In this document: positions 1 through 6,300 of the stretch, piece by piece
Layout: the number at the start of each line of letters is the position of its first letter
Position numbering within the stretch: position 1 is the stretch's first letter
Assembly: GCA_051004015.1 (NCBI GenBank)
Contig: JBPCKT010000039.1
Span: 1 to 12,801 of the forward strand
Source: SXOA01 sp051004015
GTDB taxonomy: Bacteria; Planctomycetota; Planctomycetia; Pirellulales; Pirellulaceae
Length of the DNA: 12,801 nt
Direction of reading: 5' to 3'
Position numbers and translations under genes: made by a program
Notes under the pieces: model-generated
Seen by the model: the letters and a program-made list of their open reading frames with translations, nothing else
Told to the model about the DNA's origin: nothing
The model's database searches: none

Positions 1-843
1 CGCTTGAAGCGGCCGGGCCGCTTCTCGGTCGCTCTTGCCGCCGATTTTGCCGGAGGATTCCCCTTTACGGAGCAGTCCGTTGTGCAGCCAATACTTCACC
101 ATCGGCCGGCTGTGGCAGCATTCGCTCTGGGCGAGCTCGTTTTCGTGATGCGGAAACATCAGGTCCAGGCCGCCGCCGTGAATGTCAAAGGTCTCGCCGA
201 GCAGCGCCTTGCTCATGGCGGAACATTCAATATGCCATCCGGGCCGCCCTTTGCCCCACGGGCTGTCCCAGGCGGGCTCGCCGGGCTTGGCGCTTTTCCA
301 GAGGGCAAAGTCTCCGCTATTCCTTTTCTTCGAAGCCGCCCCCCCCCCTTCCCCTTGCTGATCCTCCGCGTTGCGGTTGCTCAGCTTGCCGTAGCTGGGG
401 TCCTTGGTGACGTCGAAAAACACGTCGCCGCCGCTGGCGTAGGCGAAGCCTTTCTCCATCAGCGACTGCGTGAACTGGATGATGCCGGGCATGTGCTCGG
501 TCGCCTTGGGCATGTGGTCGATCTGGTCGACGCCGAGGGCTCGCAGGTTGTTCAGATAGTCAATCGTCATCTCCTCGGCAATCTCGCTCATCCGGATGCC
601 CCGCTCGTGCTGCTGGCCGATGAGCTTGTCGTCCACGTCGGTGATGTTTACGACCCAGGTCACCTGGTAGCCGCTGTAGGTGAGGAACCGCTTGATGGTG
701 TCGAAGATGACCGGCCCGACCATGTGGCCGATGTGGCTTTCCTTGTAGACCGTCGGGCCACAGAGATAGATGCCGACCTGGCCGGGGACGACGGTTTCGA
801 AGGGCTCTTTGTTGCGGGTCAGGGTGTTGTAGACGCGGATCAT
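1..843 (-). CDS. cysS: Cysteinyl-tRNA synthetase, N-terminal part (cut by window edge)
   Basis: Charges tRNA-Cys with cysteine in the cytoplasm. The minus-strand frame is open from ATG at 843 to the window edge, giving 281 residues of a class I synthetase usually about 460-500 long. It begins MIRVYNTLTRNKE. Visible motifs are LCGPTVY (Cys28, zinc ligand), HIGH at 37-40, WHIECSAM (Cys207) and HGGGLDLMFPHHENE (His232, Glu236), which match the four zinc ligands of the E. coli enzyme. The KMSKS loop has not been reached by residue 281. At least 23 residues follow WLHNGLL here, against about seven before KMSKS in E. coli, so there is a lineage insertion. A run of ten C on the plus strand (339-348) encodes Gly166-168 before a Lys/Arg-rich patch. 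The gene follows ispF by 53 bases and may be cotranscribed with it. No Shine-Dalgarno is obvious. The identity is secure. Confidence 0.95.
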   Translation of the reverse strand, partial: MIRVYNTLTRNKEPFETVVPGQVGIYLCGPTVYKESHIGHMVGPVIFDTIKRFLTYSGYQVTWVVNITDVDDKLIGQQHERGIRMSEIAEEMTIDYLNNLRALGVDQIDHMPKATEHMPGIIQFTQSLMEKGFAYASGGDVFFDVTKDPSYGKLSNRNAEDQQGEGGGAASKKRNSGDFALWKSAKPGEPAWDSPWGKGRPGWHIECSAMSKALLGETFDIHGGGLDLMFPHHENELAQSECCHSRPMVKYWLHNGLLRKGESSGKIGGKSDREAARPLQA

Positions 844-853
844 GGGGGAGAAC

Positions 854-888
854 AAATGACGAAATCCGAATAACGAATGACGAATGTA
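854..888. repeat. Imperfect ATGACGAA-type short repeats between ispF and cysS
   Basis: The 53-base gap contains several close variants of an octamer (ATGACGAA, TAACGAA, ATGACGAA) plus ATCCGAA, giving a tandem, AT-richer look unlike the flanking genes. I recall similar strings scattered between genes in planctomycete genomes, but that is memory and not a search result. It may simply be degenerate filler. Confidence 0.4.
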
Positions 889-896
889 AAGGCAGG

Positions 897-1385
897 TTAT
901 GAGGAGGATCGGGAGTTTTCTTCGAGCAGGGCCACGCACTGGGCGACGATGGCTTCTTCGCGGCCCACGATGCCGACTTGCTCGCCCGTTTTGGCCTTGA
1001 GGCCGACGCGGCCGGGGGGGAGTTTCAGGATTTCGGCGATGCGGTCGCGCATCACCAGCTTGTGCGGGGTGAGCTTGGGACGCTGGGCGAAGACGATGCA
1101 GTCGATATTCACCAGCCGAAAGCCGGCTTGAATGACCTTCTCATGGGCGGCGTGCAGCATCTGGGCGGAGTTGCGGCCCCGGTTGGCCTCGTCGGTATCG
1201 GGAAAGAGCTCACCGATGTCCCCGAGCGATGCCGCTCCCAGTAGGGCATCGGTGATGGCGTGCAGCAGCACGTCGGCATCCGAATGGCCGAGCGTGTGGT
1301 GGTCATGCGGGATATCAATCCCCCCCAGCCGCAGCGGCCCCCCCGAGGTGAGGCGGTGCGTATCGTGCCCAATTCCAACGCGCAT
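897..1385 (-). CDS. ispF: 2-C-methyl-D-erythritol 2,4-cyclodiphosphate synthase
   Basis: Catalyses formation of the cyclic diphosphate intermediate with release of CMP in the MEP isoprenoid pathway; the family is a homotrimeric, divalent-metal enzyme in the cytoplasm. The 162-residue product (family usually about 156-162) starts MRVGIGHDTHRL. Asp8, His10 and His42 are the metal ligands, and the signature SDADVLLHAITDALLGA spans residues 36-52. FPDTD lies at 61-65, and KAKTGEQ at 130-136 replaces the more usual KATTTE, a tolerated variant. The frame is open another 38 codons upstream, but that segment does not resemble the family, and 1385 is the canonical start before VGIGHD. A GGAGAAGG stretch lies about 13 bases upstream, rather far for a ribosome binding site. 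It probably heads an ispF-cysS unit. Confidence 0.95.
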   Translation of the reverse strand: MRVGIGHDTHRLTSGGPLRLGGIDIPHDHHTLGHSDADVLLHAITDALLGAASLGDIGELFPDTDEANRGRNSAQMLHAAHEKVIQAGFRLVNIDCIVFAQRPKLTPHKLVMRDRIAEILKLPPGRVGLKAKTGEQVGIVGREEAIVAQCVALLEENSRSSS

Positions 1386-1505
1386 GATGATGGGAAATCC
1401 TTCTCCGAGCGATGTTCTGCGAGTGAACGCGATTATACCGGCAGCATCGCGCGCCAACAATGCGAACCGGGAACTAGGACGGGAGTAAGAAAAACTCACT
1501 GCCGT

Positions 1506-1565
1506 CTCTGCGTCTTTGCGTGATGCTCCCGAATTGAAGAATGGGCATCACGCAGAGGCGCGGAG
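1506..1565. repeat. Long inverted repeat between the LRR gene and ispF
   Basis: Two 21-base arms (1506-1526 and 1545-1565) flank an 18-base loop. Eighteen of 21 positions are complementary. The other three are T opposite G, so all 21 could pair in plus-strand RNA. The arms read like CTGCGTCTTTGCGTGATGC and its partner, a low-complexity GCGT/CTCT motif. The right arm reappears at 4210-4230 with 19 of 21 bases identical. It lies in the 215-base gap upstream of ispF. There is no T-tract, so it is more likely a dispersed palindromic element than a terminator. Confidence 0.6.
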
Positions 1566-1600
1566 AACGCGGAGCGGGGGGATTTGGCTGCCGCTGCGCG

Positions 1601-2371
1601 TCACCGGTTAATGCAGCATCTCGGCAACGCCTTTTGAATCTTCTCGACGTCGTCCGAAGGGATGCGGGTGGAGTAGAGATAGAGAAAGCGGAGTTCTGTC
1701 AGGCCGGAAAGCTGCACGAGGCCGAGGCCCGTGACCTGGGTGTGCGTGAGGGAGAGTTCCTCAAGGTTTGTGAGGCCGGCAAGATGGACCAGGCCGGCAT
1801 CGGTGATGGGTGAGTCGTTGAGGTAGAGGTATTGCAGATTCGCGAGGCCGGAAAGATCGGCCAGCCCCGCGTCAGTGATTTGGCAGCAGTTCTTGAGGAC
1901 CAGGTGGTTCAGGCGAGGAAACGCCTTCAGGTGCCGCAGGTCGGCGTCGGTGATCTGGCGGTTCTCCTGTTTCAGAGGATTGAAGTCCACGCCGTTCACA
2001 TTGCCAAACGAATCGTCCCCCAGAATCAGCCACGTCAGGCCCGAGCGGGTCGGGGCTCTTTCGTCGTAGAAAACGTAGCCCCCGAGGTTCTCAATCGCCG
2101 CCACTGCTACCTGCTTTTCCCGCGCCTTCCCCTGCTCATACGCCACATAGCTGCCCGGCCCCAGACAGAGCACTGTCATGACCACGAACAGCGTCCGCAG
2201 GCTGAATTGAAACCAGCGGCGTTTGGGAGTGGCCCTCACTACAATAGGCTCCGCAGAGAGAAAGTCAGGGGTTCTGGTAGCACTCCGTGCATCCAGTCCC
2301 ACCAAGAGTCGTCTGGCAGGGGCTTGATTTTCAGGAAATGTGGATTTTTGCGGAGTCCTTTCCGGCGTCAC
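1601..2371 (-). CDS. Membrane-anchored leucine-rich-repeat protein
   Basis: A 256-residue protein of unknown specific role. Residues 51-60 (RRWFQFSLRT) lead into a single membrane helix at about 58-75, an anchor recognised from many planctomycete proteins. It is followed by a GKAREKQ...AAIENLGGYVFYDE segment typical of the same LRR family. Four repeats of the form ITDAGLxxLxxLxxLxxLxL follow at about 140-163, 165-187, 189-211 and 213-236, closing with DDVEKIQKALP. The repeats should form a curved, extracytoplasmic protein-binding surface; the partner is unknown. The start is uncertain. GTG at 2371 gives the longest frame but has no Shine-Dalgarno. GTG at 2239 (residue 45) has GGAG nine bases upstream, and starting there would place the anchor near the N-terminus. 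The stop of the upstream gene is 50 bases away, so the two may be cotranscribed. Confidence 0.85.
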   Translation of the reverse strand: MTPERTPQKSTFPENQAPARRLLVGLDARSATRTPDFLSAEPIVVRATPKRRWFQFSLRTLFVVMTVLCLGPGSYVAYEQGKAREKQVAVAAIENLGGYVFYDERAPTRSGLTWLILGDDSFGNVNGVDFNPLKQENRQITDADLRHLKAFPRLNHLVLKNCCQITDAGLADLSGLANLQYLYLNDSPITDAGLVHLAGLTNLEELSLTHTQVTGLGLVQLSGLTELRFLYLYSTRIPSDDVEKIQKALPRCCINR

Positions 2372-2421
2372 TATTTCTGCTGCCGCGGCCAGGACTTTGC
2401 CTGGATGCGGCGGTCCATGTC

Positions 2422-4143
2422 TCAGTCGATGTCAAAGCCTTCCAGTTCCGTGTCGTGCTCGTTGCTGTTCAGGCGGCCGCCGTTGTCGCGGCCGTCGGGT
2501 CCGACGCTGTAGAGCAGAAAGCTCTCGTCCTGGCGGCGGTAAATGAGCGTCGACCGGGAAAACGGATCAGCCGGTATTGCCGTCAGATACTTGGGAGCAA
2601 GATCCTGCAGACCGAGTGGCCACTGGCCATGCTCCCGGCGATAGAGCTCCAGCGCGAGGCGGGTTTCCATGAGTCGCAGACGCAGTATTCCGCGCTGATC
2701 GAGTTTCTGGAATTTCTCTTCGTCCACCCAGGCGTTGATGACGGTCGGTTTCTCTCCAGCCAGCCAGCGTGCCGAGCGGCTTAGGTCCTCGCGCCAGCCA
2801 AAGCAGGCCCTGTTCCAGTAGGCGTTGTAGGCCAGCACGGTCTGGGCATCCGGCCGCTCCTCCAGGGATTTGCGTACTTCGGTCAGCGCACGGCGGCATT
2901 CGTCGTCGGAAAGGTTTTCGGCGGCATGACTGACCGCCCCGCAGCCGTAGATTTCGGCGCGATAACCCATGACCCAGTCCATATAGATGCCGCCGCGCTG
3001 CAACACTCGCCCCAGCCGCCACTGCAGGATCGCGAGTTCCAGGCACTCGGAAGCACGGCCCGCTTGCTCCGCTTTAGTCGTTTCCACCTCCAGCACAATG
3101 CTGAGCATCGACTGCCGGTGGAACGACCTGTGGTAATTCCGCGATAACTCGTTTTCGCGGAATTCGCGGGCGTCAAACCAGACGTTTCCCGGTTCGGCCA
3201 GGGCAGCCTTCGCCGCTTTCACGACGGGGGCAGGCTTGAATCCCCCCATGTGCAGCCCCGTCGCTTGTTGTCCGGCGGCCTGAATCCGGTCATACGTGAC
3301 CGAGGGAGGGAGTGGAGTTACCTTCGTTGCCGGCGGGAGCATCCGCGGATAAACGAGGGCCAGTGGAGTGATGAGTGCCAGAGTGGCAACAGCCAGCAGT
3401 CCACCGGCCAGCCGCTTCCGGGCCAGGGACTTGCCGCGCAGCACCACGGCATACAAATAACTGAGGAGCACCAAAGCCGTTGTCATGACGGCCGCGCCGA
3501 GCGCCAGCAGCGTGAGAAAGCGGGCGGGGCCGGGAGTATCAATCTCGAAGTAATACAACAGGCCGAGTGCGTCACATTCCATGAGCCGGTGGACGATGAA
3601 TCCACCGAGCGCCACGACGAGCGTCACGAGACCCAATAACCAGCGGCGGCCCGTCCGTCGGGCGATGCCGGCTCCCGTTGCGGCCAGCGAGACGGCAATG
3701 AAGGTAACGACGGAGACGAGAAAATATTGACCGACGAGATACAACTCTCCTTTCATGAGCGGGCGGAAAGTCACCGCCAAAAGCCCCACCACGACGAACG
3801 CCAGCAGGGCATCCCGCAATGACCAGCGCCAGCGTGCTCGGCTGTTCCGCGATTCTCCTGGCGGCGCTTCCTCCAACTCCCGCGGCCAATCCTGATGACG
3901 GCGAATCATCCAGGCTCCGCCGGCAATGAAGGGCATCGTGGCCAGGCAAAAGAGAATCGGCTCCTTGGCGTCGATCGTGGCCAGGAGGGCCAGAATGCCC
4001 GCCAGCGCGCAGAGTCGCCAAAACCAATACCCGCGGCTGTAGCCGGCCCAGGCGGAGGTCAAGGAAACGAGCGCGGCAGCCGAGGTGAGCAGCCAAACCA
4101 GCGCGCATTCCGGGGGCCGCGAAAAGATGTCAAGCCAGTGCAT
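2422..4143 (-). CDS. Multi-pass membrane protein with pseudopilin-like C-terminal domain
   Basis: A 573-residue protein I cannot assign to a named function. The N-terminal half has about eight hydrophobic helices in two blocks. The first three lie within residues 15-82 and the rest run from about 110 to 290, separated by a charged loop (RRHQDWPRELEEAPPGESRNSR). The C-terminal half is soluble. Its last roughly 80 residues (RLRLMETRLALELYRREHGQWP, LAPKYLTAIPADPFS, YSVGPDGRDNGG) match the C-terminal fold pattern of type II secretion major pseudopilins (GspG), including the closing SVGPDGRDNGG. The usual N-terminal prepilin methylation helix is absent, so it is not a pilin itself. I prefer ATG at 4143. 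An in-frame TTG at 4182 would add 13 residues (LESCACQCDNAR) that look unrelated. Similar chimeras are familiar as planctomycete hypotheticals. Localisation is the cytoplasmic membrane. Confidence 0.8.
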   Translation of the reverse strand: MHWLDIFSRPPECALVWLLTSAAALVSLTSAWAGYSRGYWFWRLCALAGILALLATIDAKEPILFCLATMPFIAGGAWMIRRHQDWPRELEEAPPGESRNSRARWRWSLRDALLAFVVVGLLAVTFRPLMKGELYLVGQYFLVSVVTFIAVSLAATGAGIARRTGRRWLLGLVTLVVALGGFIVHRLMECDALGLLYYFEIDTPGPARFLTLLALGAAVMTTALVLLSYLYAVVLRGKSLARKRLAGGLLAVATLALITPLALVYPRMLPPATKVTPLPPSVTYDRIQAAGQQATGLHMGGFKPAPVVKAAKAALAEPGNVWFDAREFRENELSRNYHRSFHRQSMLSIVLEVETTKAEQAGRASECLELAILQWRLGRVLQRGGIYMDWVMGYRAEIYGCGAVSHAAENLSDDECRRALTEVRKSLEERPDAQTVLAYNAYWNRACFGWREDLSRSARWLAGEKPTVINAWVDEEKFQKLDQRGILRLRLMETRLALELYRREHGQWPLGLQDLAPKYLTAIPADPFSRSTLIYRRQDESFLLYSVGPDGRDNGGRLNSNEHDTELEGFDID

Positions 4144-4209
4144 CCTCGCATTGTCGCACTGGCAGGCGCAAGACTCCAGCAAGTACCTTCAAGCTGGGGA
4201 AAATGCAGT

Positions 4210-4281
4210 CATCACGCCAAGGCGCGGAGATCTCAAAGGGAGTAACTGAATCGATCTTTTGAACCACGAAGACACAAAGAC
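4210..4281. repeat. Dispersed intergenic repeat fragments
   Basis: Positions 4210-4230 match 1546-1566 at 19 of 21 bases (CATCACGC..GGCGCGGAGA). They are followed at 4262-4281 by an ACCACGAAGACACAAAGACT string of the same purine-rich character. Both lie outside genes, which fits a family of interspersed low-complexity repeats. Confidence 0.5.
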
Positions 4282-4402
4282 TCGTTGGTGCACTCTCCAT
4301 TGGCGAGACCGATACTAGCCCGACGCCCGAGCAAGATAATTCCGTCTGGCAGCGCCCCCGGCCGATGAATCCCGGAAAATCTCAGTTTTTGGAGCTATCG
4401 CA

Positions 4403-4430
4403 TTGACACTTCAAATGGTCCCGTTACAAT
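4403..4430 (+). promoter_or_regulatory. Sigma-70-type promoter for the 4512 gene
   Basis: TTGACA at 4403-4408 is a perfect -35 box. TACAAT at 4425-4430 is one base from the -10 consensus, with a 16-base spacer. Transcription would start near 4437 and leave a leader of about 75 bases. A short palindrome ACTGA-ATC-TCAGT (4445-4457) lies just inside the transcript and could be an operator. Confidence 0.7.
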
Positions 4431-4511
4431 AAGACGCAGATGAGACTGAATCTCAGTTAACGGAATTCCTGATTTCGGCCCCTCCTGCTCGATCCCACCT
4501 GAGCAACATCC

Positions 4512-4823
4512 ATGACCCACCCTATCGAAACAACCCTCACTTCTCTCCCGGCCGCGGTTGAAAACGAACGCATCCTCGTCGTCCTGGTGCAAACGCCCGG
4601 CGAAGGAAGCCACGTCGAGATGCGGCAGCAGTCGTTTGGCGAGGGAATCGGCTGGTTCACCCAGAGCACGATTCGCATGGAACCGGGACAGGTGGCCGCC
4701 CTCAAGAGCGCCCTCGGCCGCGCTTCCACCGGCCCCGCGACTTCGCCCCGCCTGCCGCGCGAATTCTCGAAGGTTGCCCCGGCCACCTGGCAGCCGCGAC
4801 TGGTGCATGCGGACTCGGCTTAG
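4512..4823 (+). CDS. Small conserved hypothetical protein
   Basis: A 103-residue protein of unknown function. The core (residues 19-70) contains RILVVLVQTPGEGSHVEMRQ, then SFGEGIGWFTQSTIRM and EPGQVAALKSALG. It reads as a compact beta-rich domain ending in a short helix, and I recall similar short proteins in other planctomycetes. The final 33 residues are Pro/Ala/Thr-rich and probably disordered. There is no signal peptide or membrane helix, so it should be cytoplasmic. It has its own strong promoter (4403-4430) but no clear Shine-Dalgarno. The TAG stop overlaps the TAA stop of the convergent yezD-like gene by four bases. It could be a nucleic-acid-binding protein, but nothing visible proves this. 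Confidence 0.75.
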   Translation: MTHPIETTLTSLPAAVENERILVVLVQTPGEGSHVEMRQQSFGEGIGWFTQSTIRMEPGQVAALKSALGRASTGPATSPRLPREFSKVAPATWQPRLVHADSA

Positions 4824-5023
4824 TGTTTCGCCGCGCTCGGCCGTCGCAGCCGGCGTTTCTCGGTCCGGTCGATTTGCACGACAACGCCGTCCTGCACCAC
4901 GATGTTGACAGCGCCGAACTTCAGCCCCCGCAATGCATCGCGGATCTGGGCGATTTCCCGCTCGCGGGAATCTTCCACGGCAGGTTCTGGGGAAACAGGT
5001 TCGCTAGATTCATTCTGCGACAT
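4820..5023 (-). CDS. YezD family protein (DUF2292)
   Basis: A 67-residue protein. The core REIAQIRDALRGLKFGAVNI, then VVQDGVVVQIDRTEKRRL (residues 23-59), matches the YezD/DUF2292 family. These short proteins are often found beside sulfate assimilation genes, and their biochemical role is unknown to me. The start at 5023 is well supported by AGGAGG nine bases upstream. The frame is open further, to 5116, but that segment is just translation of an intergenic hairpin. Residues 1-21 are acidic and Ser/Pro/Glu-rich, probably flexible. It is the last gene of the sulfate uptake operon, 93 bases after cysA, which supports a sulfur-related role. Its stop codon overlaps that of the convergent gene. 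Confidence 0.85.
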   Translation of the reverse strand: MSQNESSEPVSPEPAVEDSREREIAQIRDALRGLKFGAVNIVVQDGVVVQIDRTEKRRLRRPSAAKH

Positions 5024-5090
5024 GGAAAGGTGCCTCCTGGCGGACAATACGGCGGCTGGCATGGTTTGGGGCTCGGGTTGGTGTGGAAGG

Positions 5091-5114
5091 GGGACCGCCT
5101 GAAGGCGGGACTCC
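5091..5114. repeat. Small GC-rich hairpin in the cysA-yezD gap
   Basis: CCGCCT and AGGCGG (5095-5100 and 5103-5108) form a perfect short stem, immediately after the cysA stop. No T-tract follows in either direction, so it is not a standard terminator. It may shield the 3' end of the cysA message. The surrounding GGACCGCCTGAAGGCGGGAC is reminiscent of planctomycete interspersed palindromes (inference). Confidence 0.5.
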
Positions 5115-5116
5115 AA

Positions 5117-6196
5117 CTAAATCACGTAATCATCCGGAGAGAAGACCCGCACCCGCTTCGGCGCGACGTAAACCTGCTCTCCCACTTTCAAATCAAGTTC
5201 CAAAAATCGTTCGAACGGCATATCGACCTGGATGTCGGTCCCTCCTTCGGCTTGCAAGCTGATCTTGGCCAGCGACCCCGCGGGGTTGATCCGCGAGACC
5301 AGGGCCGGCATGCTCGGCGAGCCACTTTCGTAGCGCTGGATCTGCAATTCGTGCGGGCGGACGTAGACGTTGGCCGGCTTCCCTTCGGCATTCCTGGGAG
5401 CGGCGTTATCGACCTGAAAATTTCCGACGAATGTCCGGCCGTTCTCAATCCGCCCATGGAAAACGTTGACGTTGCCGAGGAAGTCCATCACGAACTCGCT
5501 GGCCGGGTTGTGGAACACGTCGGTCGGCGTGCCGACCTGTTCAATCCGGGCCTGGTTCATGACGACAATCCGGTCGGCGACCTCCAGGGCCTCCTCCTGG
5601 TCGTGCGTCACGAGGATGCTGGTGATATTCAGCTCGTCGTGCAAACGCCTCAGCCAGGTTCGCAGCCCTTGCCGGACCTTTGCATCTAGCGCGCCAAACG
5701 GCTCGTCGAGGAGCAAAACTTTGGGCTCGATGGCGAGAGCGCGAGCTAGAGCCACTCGCTGGCGTTGCCCGCCCGAAAGCTGCGAAGGGTATCTCTTGCC
5801 CAGCCCCTCCAGTTGAATGAGCTTAAGCAGCTCGCTGACCCGGTCGTGGATGTATTGCTTGCTGGGGCGAAGGTGCCGCGGCCGGACCCGCAGGCCGAAG
5901 GCGATGTTTTCGAAAACGCTCATGTGTTTGAACAAGGCGTAGTGTTGAAACACGAAGCCGACCTTCCGCTTGCCGACCTGGCTGCGGTTGACATTCTGCC
6001 CGTGAAAGAAGATCTCTCCCTGGCCGTCGGCGTCAGGGATTTCGAGGCCGGCGATAATGCGGAGCAGCGTTGTCTTGCCGCTACCGGAAGGGCCGAGGAG
6101 GGCCACCAGCTCGCCGTCTCGGACGTGCAGGCTGACGTCTTCCAGGGCTCGATAAGCGCCGAAGGATTTGGTTATGTGGCGGACTTCAATGCTCAT
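5117..6196 (-). CDS. cysA: Sulfate ABC transporter ATP-binding protein CysA
   Basis: ATPase subunit that powers sulfate/thiosulfate import on the inner face of the membrane, 359 residues, the normal length. In order: Walker A GPSGSGKT (35-42), Q-loop Gln84, signature LSGGQ (140-144), Walker B VLLLDEP (160-166, catalytic Glu165), D-loop GALD (168-171) and switch His198. A TOBE-type regulatory region follows from about 240 to the end. The start at 6196 (MSIEVRHITKSFG) has AGAGGA about eight bases upstream. The subfamily fits CysA/molybdate-type importers, and the neighbouring Sbp, CysT and CysW settle the substrate class. The gene lies 78 bases after cysW, a gap largely filled by a palindromic repeat. 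Confidence 0.94.
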   Translation of the reverse strand: MSIEVRHITKSFGAYRALEDVSLHVRDGELVALLGPSGSGKTTLLRIIAGLEIPDADGQGEIFFHGQNVNRSQVGKRKVGFVFQHYALFKHMSVFENIAFGLRVRPRHLRPSKQYIHDRVSELLKLIQLEGLGKRYPSQLSGGQRQRVALARALAIEPKVLLLDEPFGALDAKVRQGLRTWLRRLHDELNITSILVTHDQEEALEVADRIVVMNQARIEQVGTPTDVFHNPASEFVMDFLGNVNVFHGRIENGRTFVGNFQVDNAAPRNAEGKPANVYVRPHELQIQRYESGSPSMPALVSRINPAGSLAKISLQAEGGTDIQVDMPFERFLELDLKVGEQVYVAPKRVRVFSPDDYVI

Positions 6197-6221
6197 GTTA
6201 TTGTTCCTCTGCCGCGGTGTG

Positions 6222-6300
6222 GCGAGCGGGGGGCGTAAGCCCCCTGATATTTCTGTATGGCGTGGTCGTCAGCATCAGGGGGCTAACGCCCCCCGCTCGC
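6222..6300. repeat. Paired inverted palindromic repeats overlapping the cysW 3' end (REPIN-like)
   Basis: Two 27-base arms (6222-6248 and 6274-6300) are inverted copies matching at 26 of 27 positions, separated by 25 bases. Each arm is itself a hairpin, GGGGGC-GTAA-GCCCCC in the left arm, with a GNRA-type loop. The right arm lies inside cysW and encodes its last residues (GERGALAP) and TGA stop. The left arm lies in the gap before cysA. The layout of two REP-like units head to head resembles REPIN elements mobilised by RAYT transposases, but no such transposase gene is in the window. Confidence 0.85.

Larger units (their letters stand above)
4144..4511. other. 368-base gene-poor stretch with repeat fragments and a promoter
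   Basis: Divergent region between the minus-strand membrane protein and the plus-strand small protein. It holds a copy of the intergenic repeat at 4210-4230, an ACCACGAAGACACAAAGACT-type low-complexity string at 4262-4281, and a strong promoter at 4403-4430. A direct repeat AATCTCAGTT (4378-4387 and 4449-4458) brackets the promoter. I found no convincing open frame or RNA gene in 4282-4377. Confidence 0.6.

Noticed and set aside
4..873. Plus-strand 289-residue open frame
   Set aside because: It is antisense to cysS, whose motifs (HIGH, zinc ligands) are unmistakable on the minus strand.
5091..5114. Intrinsic terminator between cysA and yezD
   Set aside because: The stem is short and no T-tract follows on the transcribed strand.
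5024..5116. N-terminal extension of the YezD-family protein
   Set aside because: AGGAGG directly precedes the ATG at 5023, and the extension only translates the intergenic hairpin.
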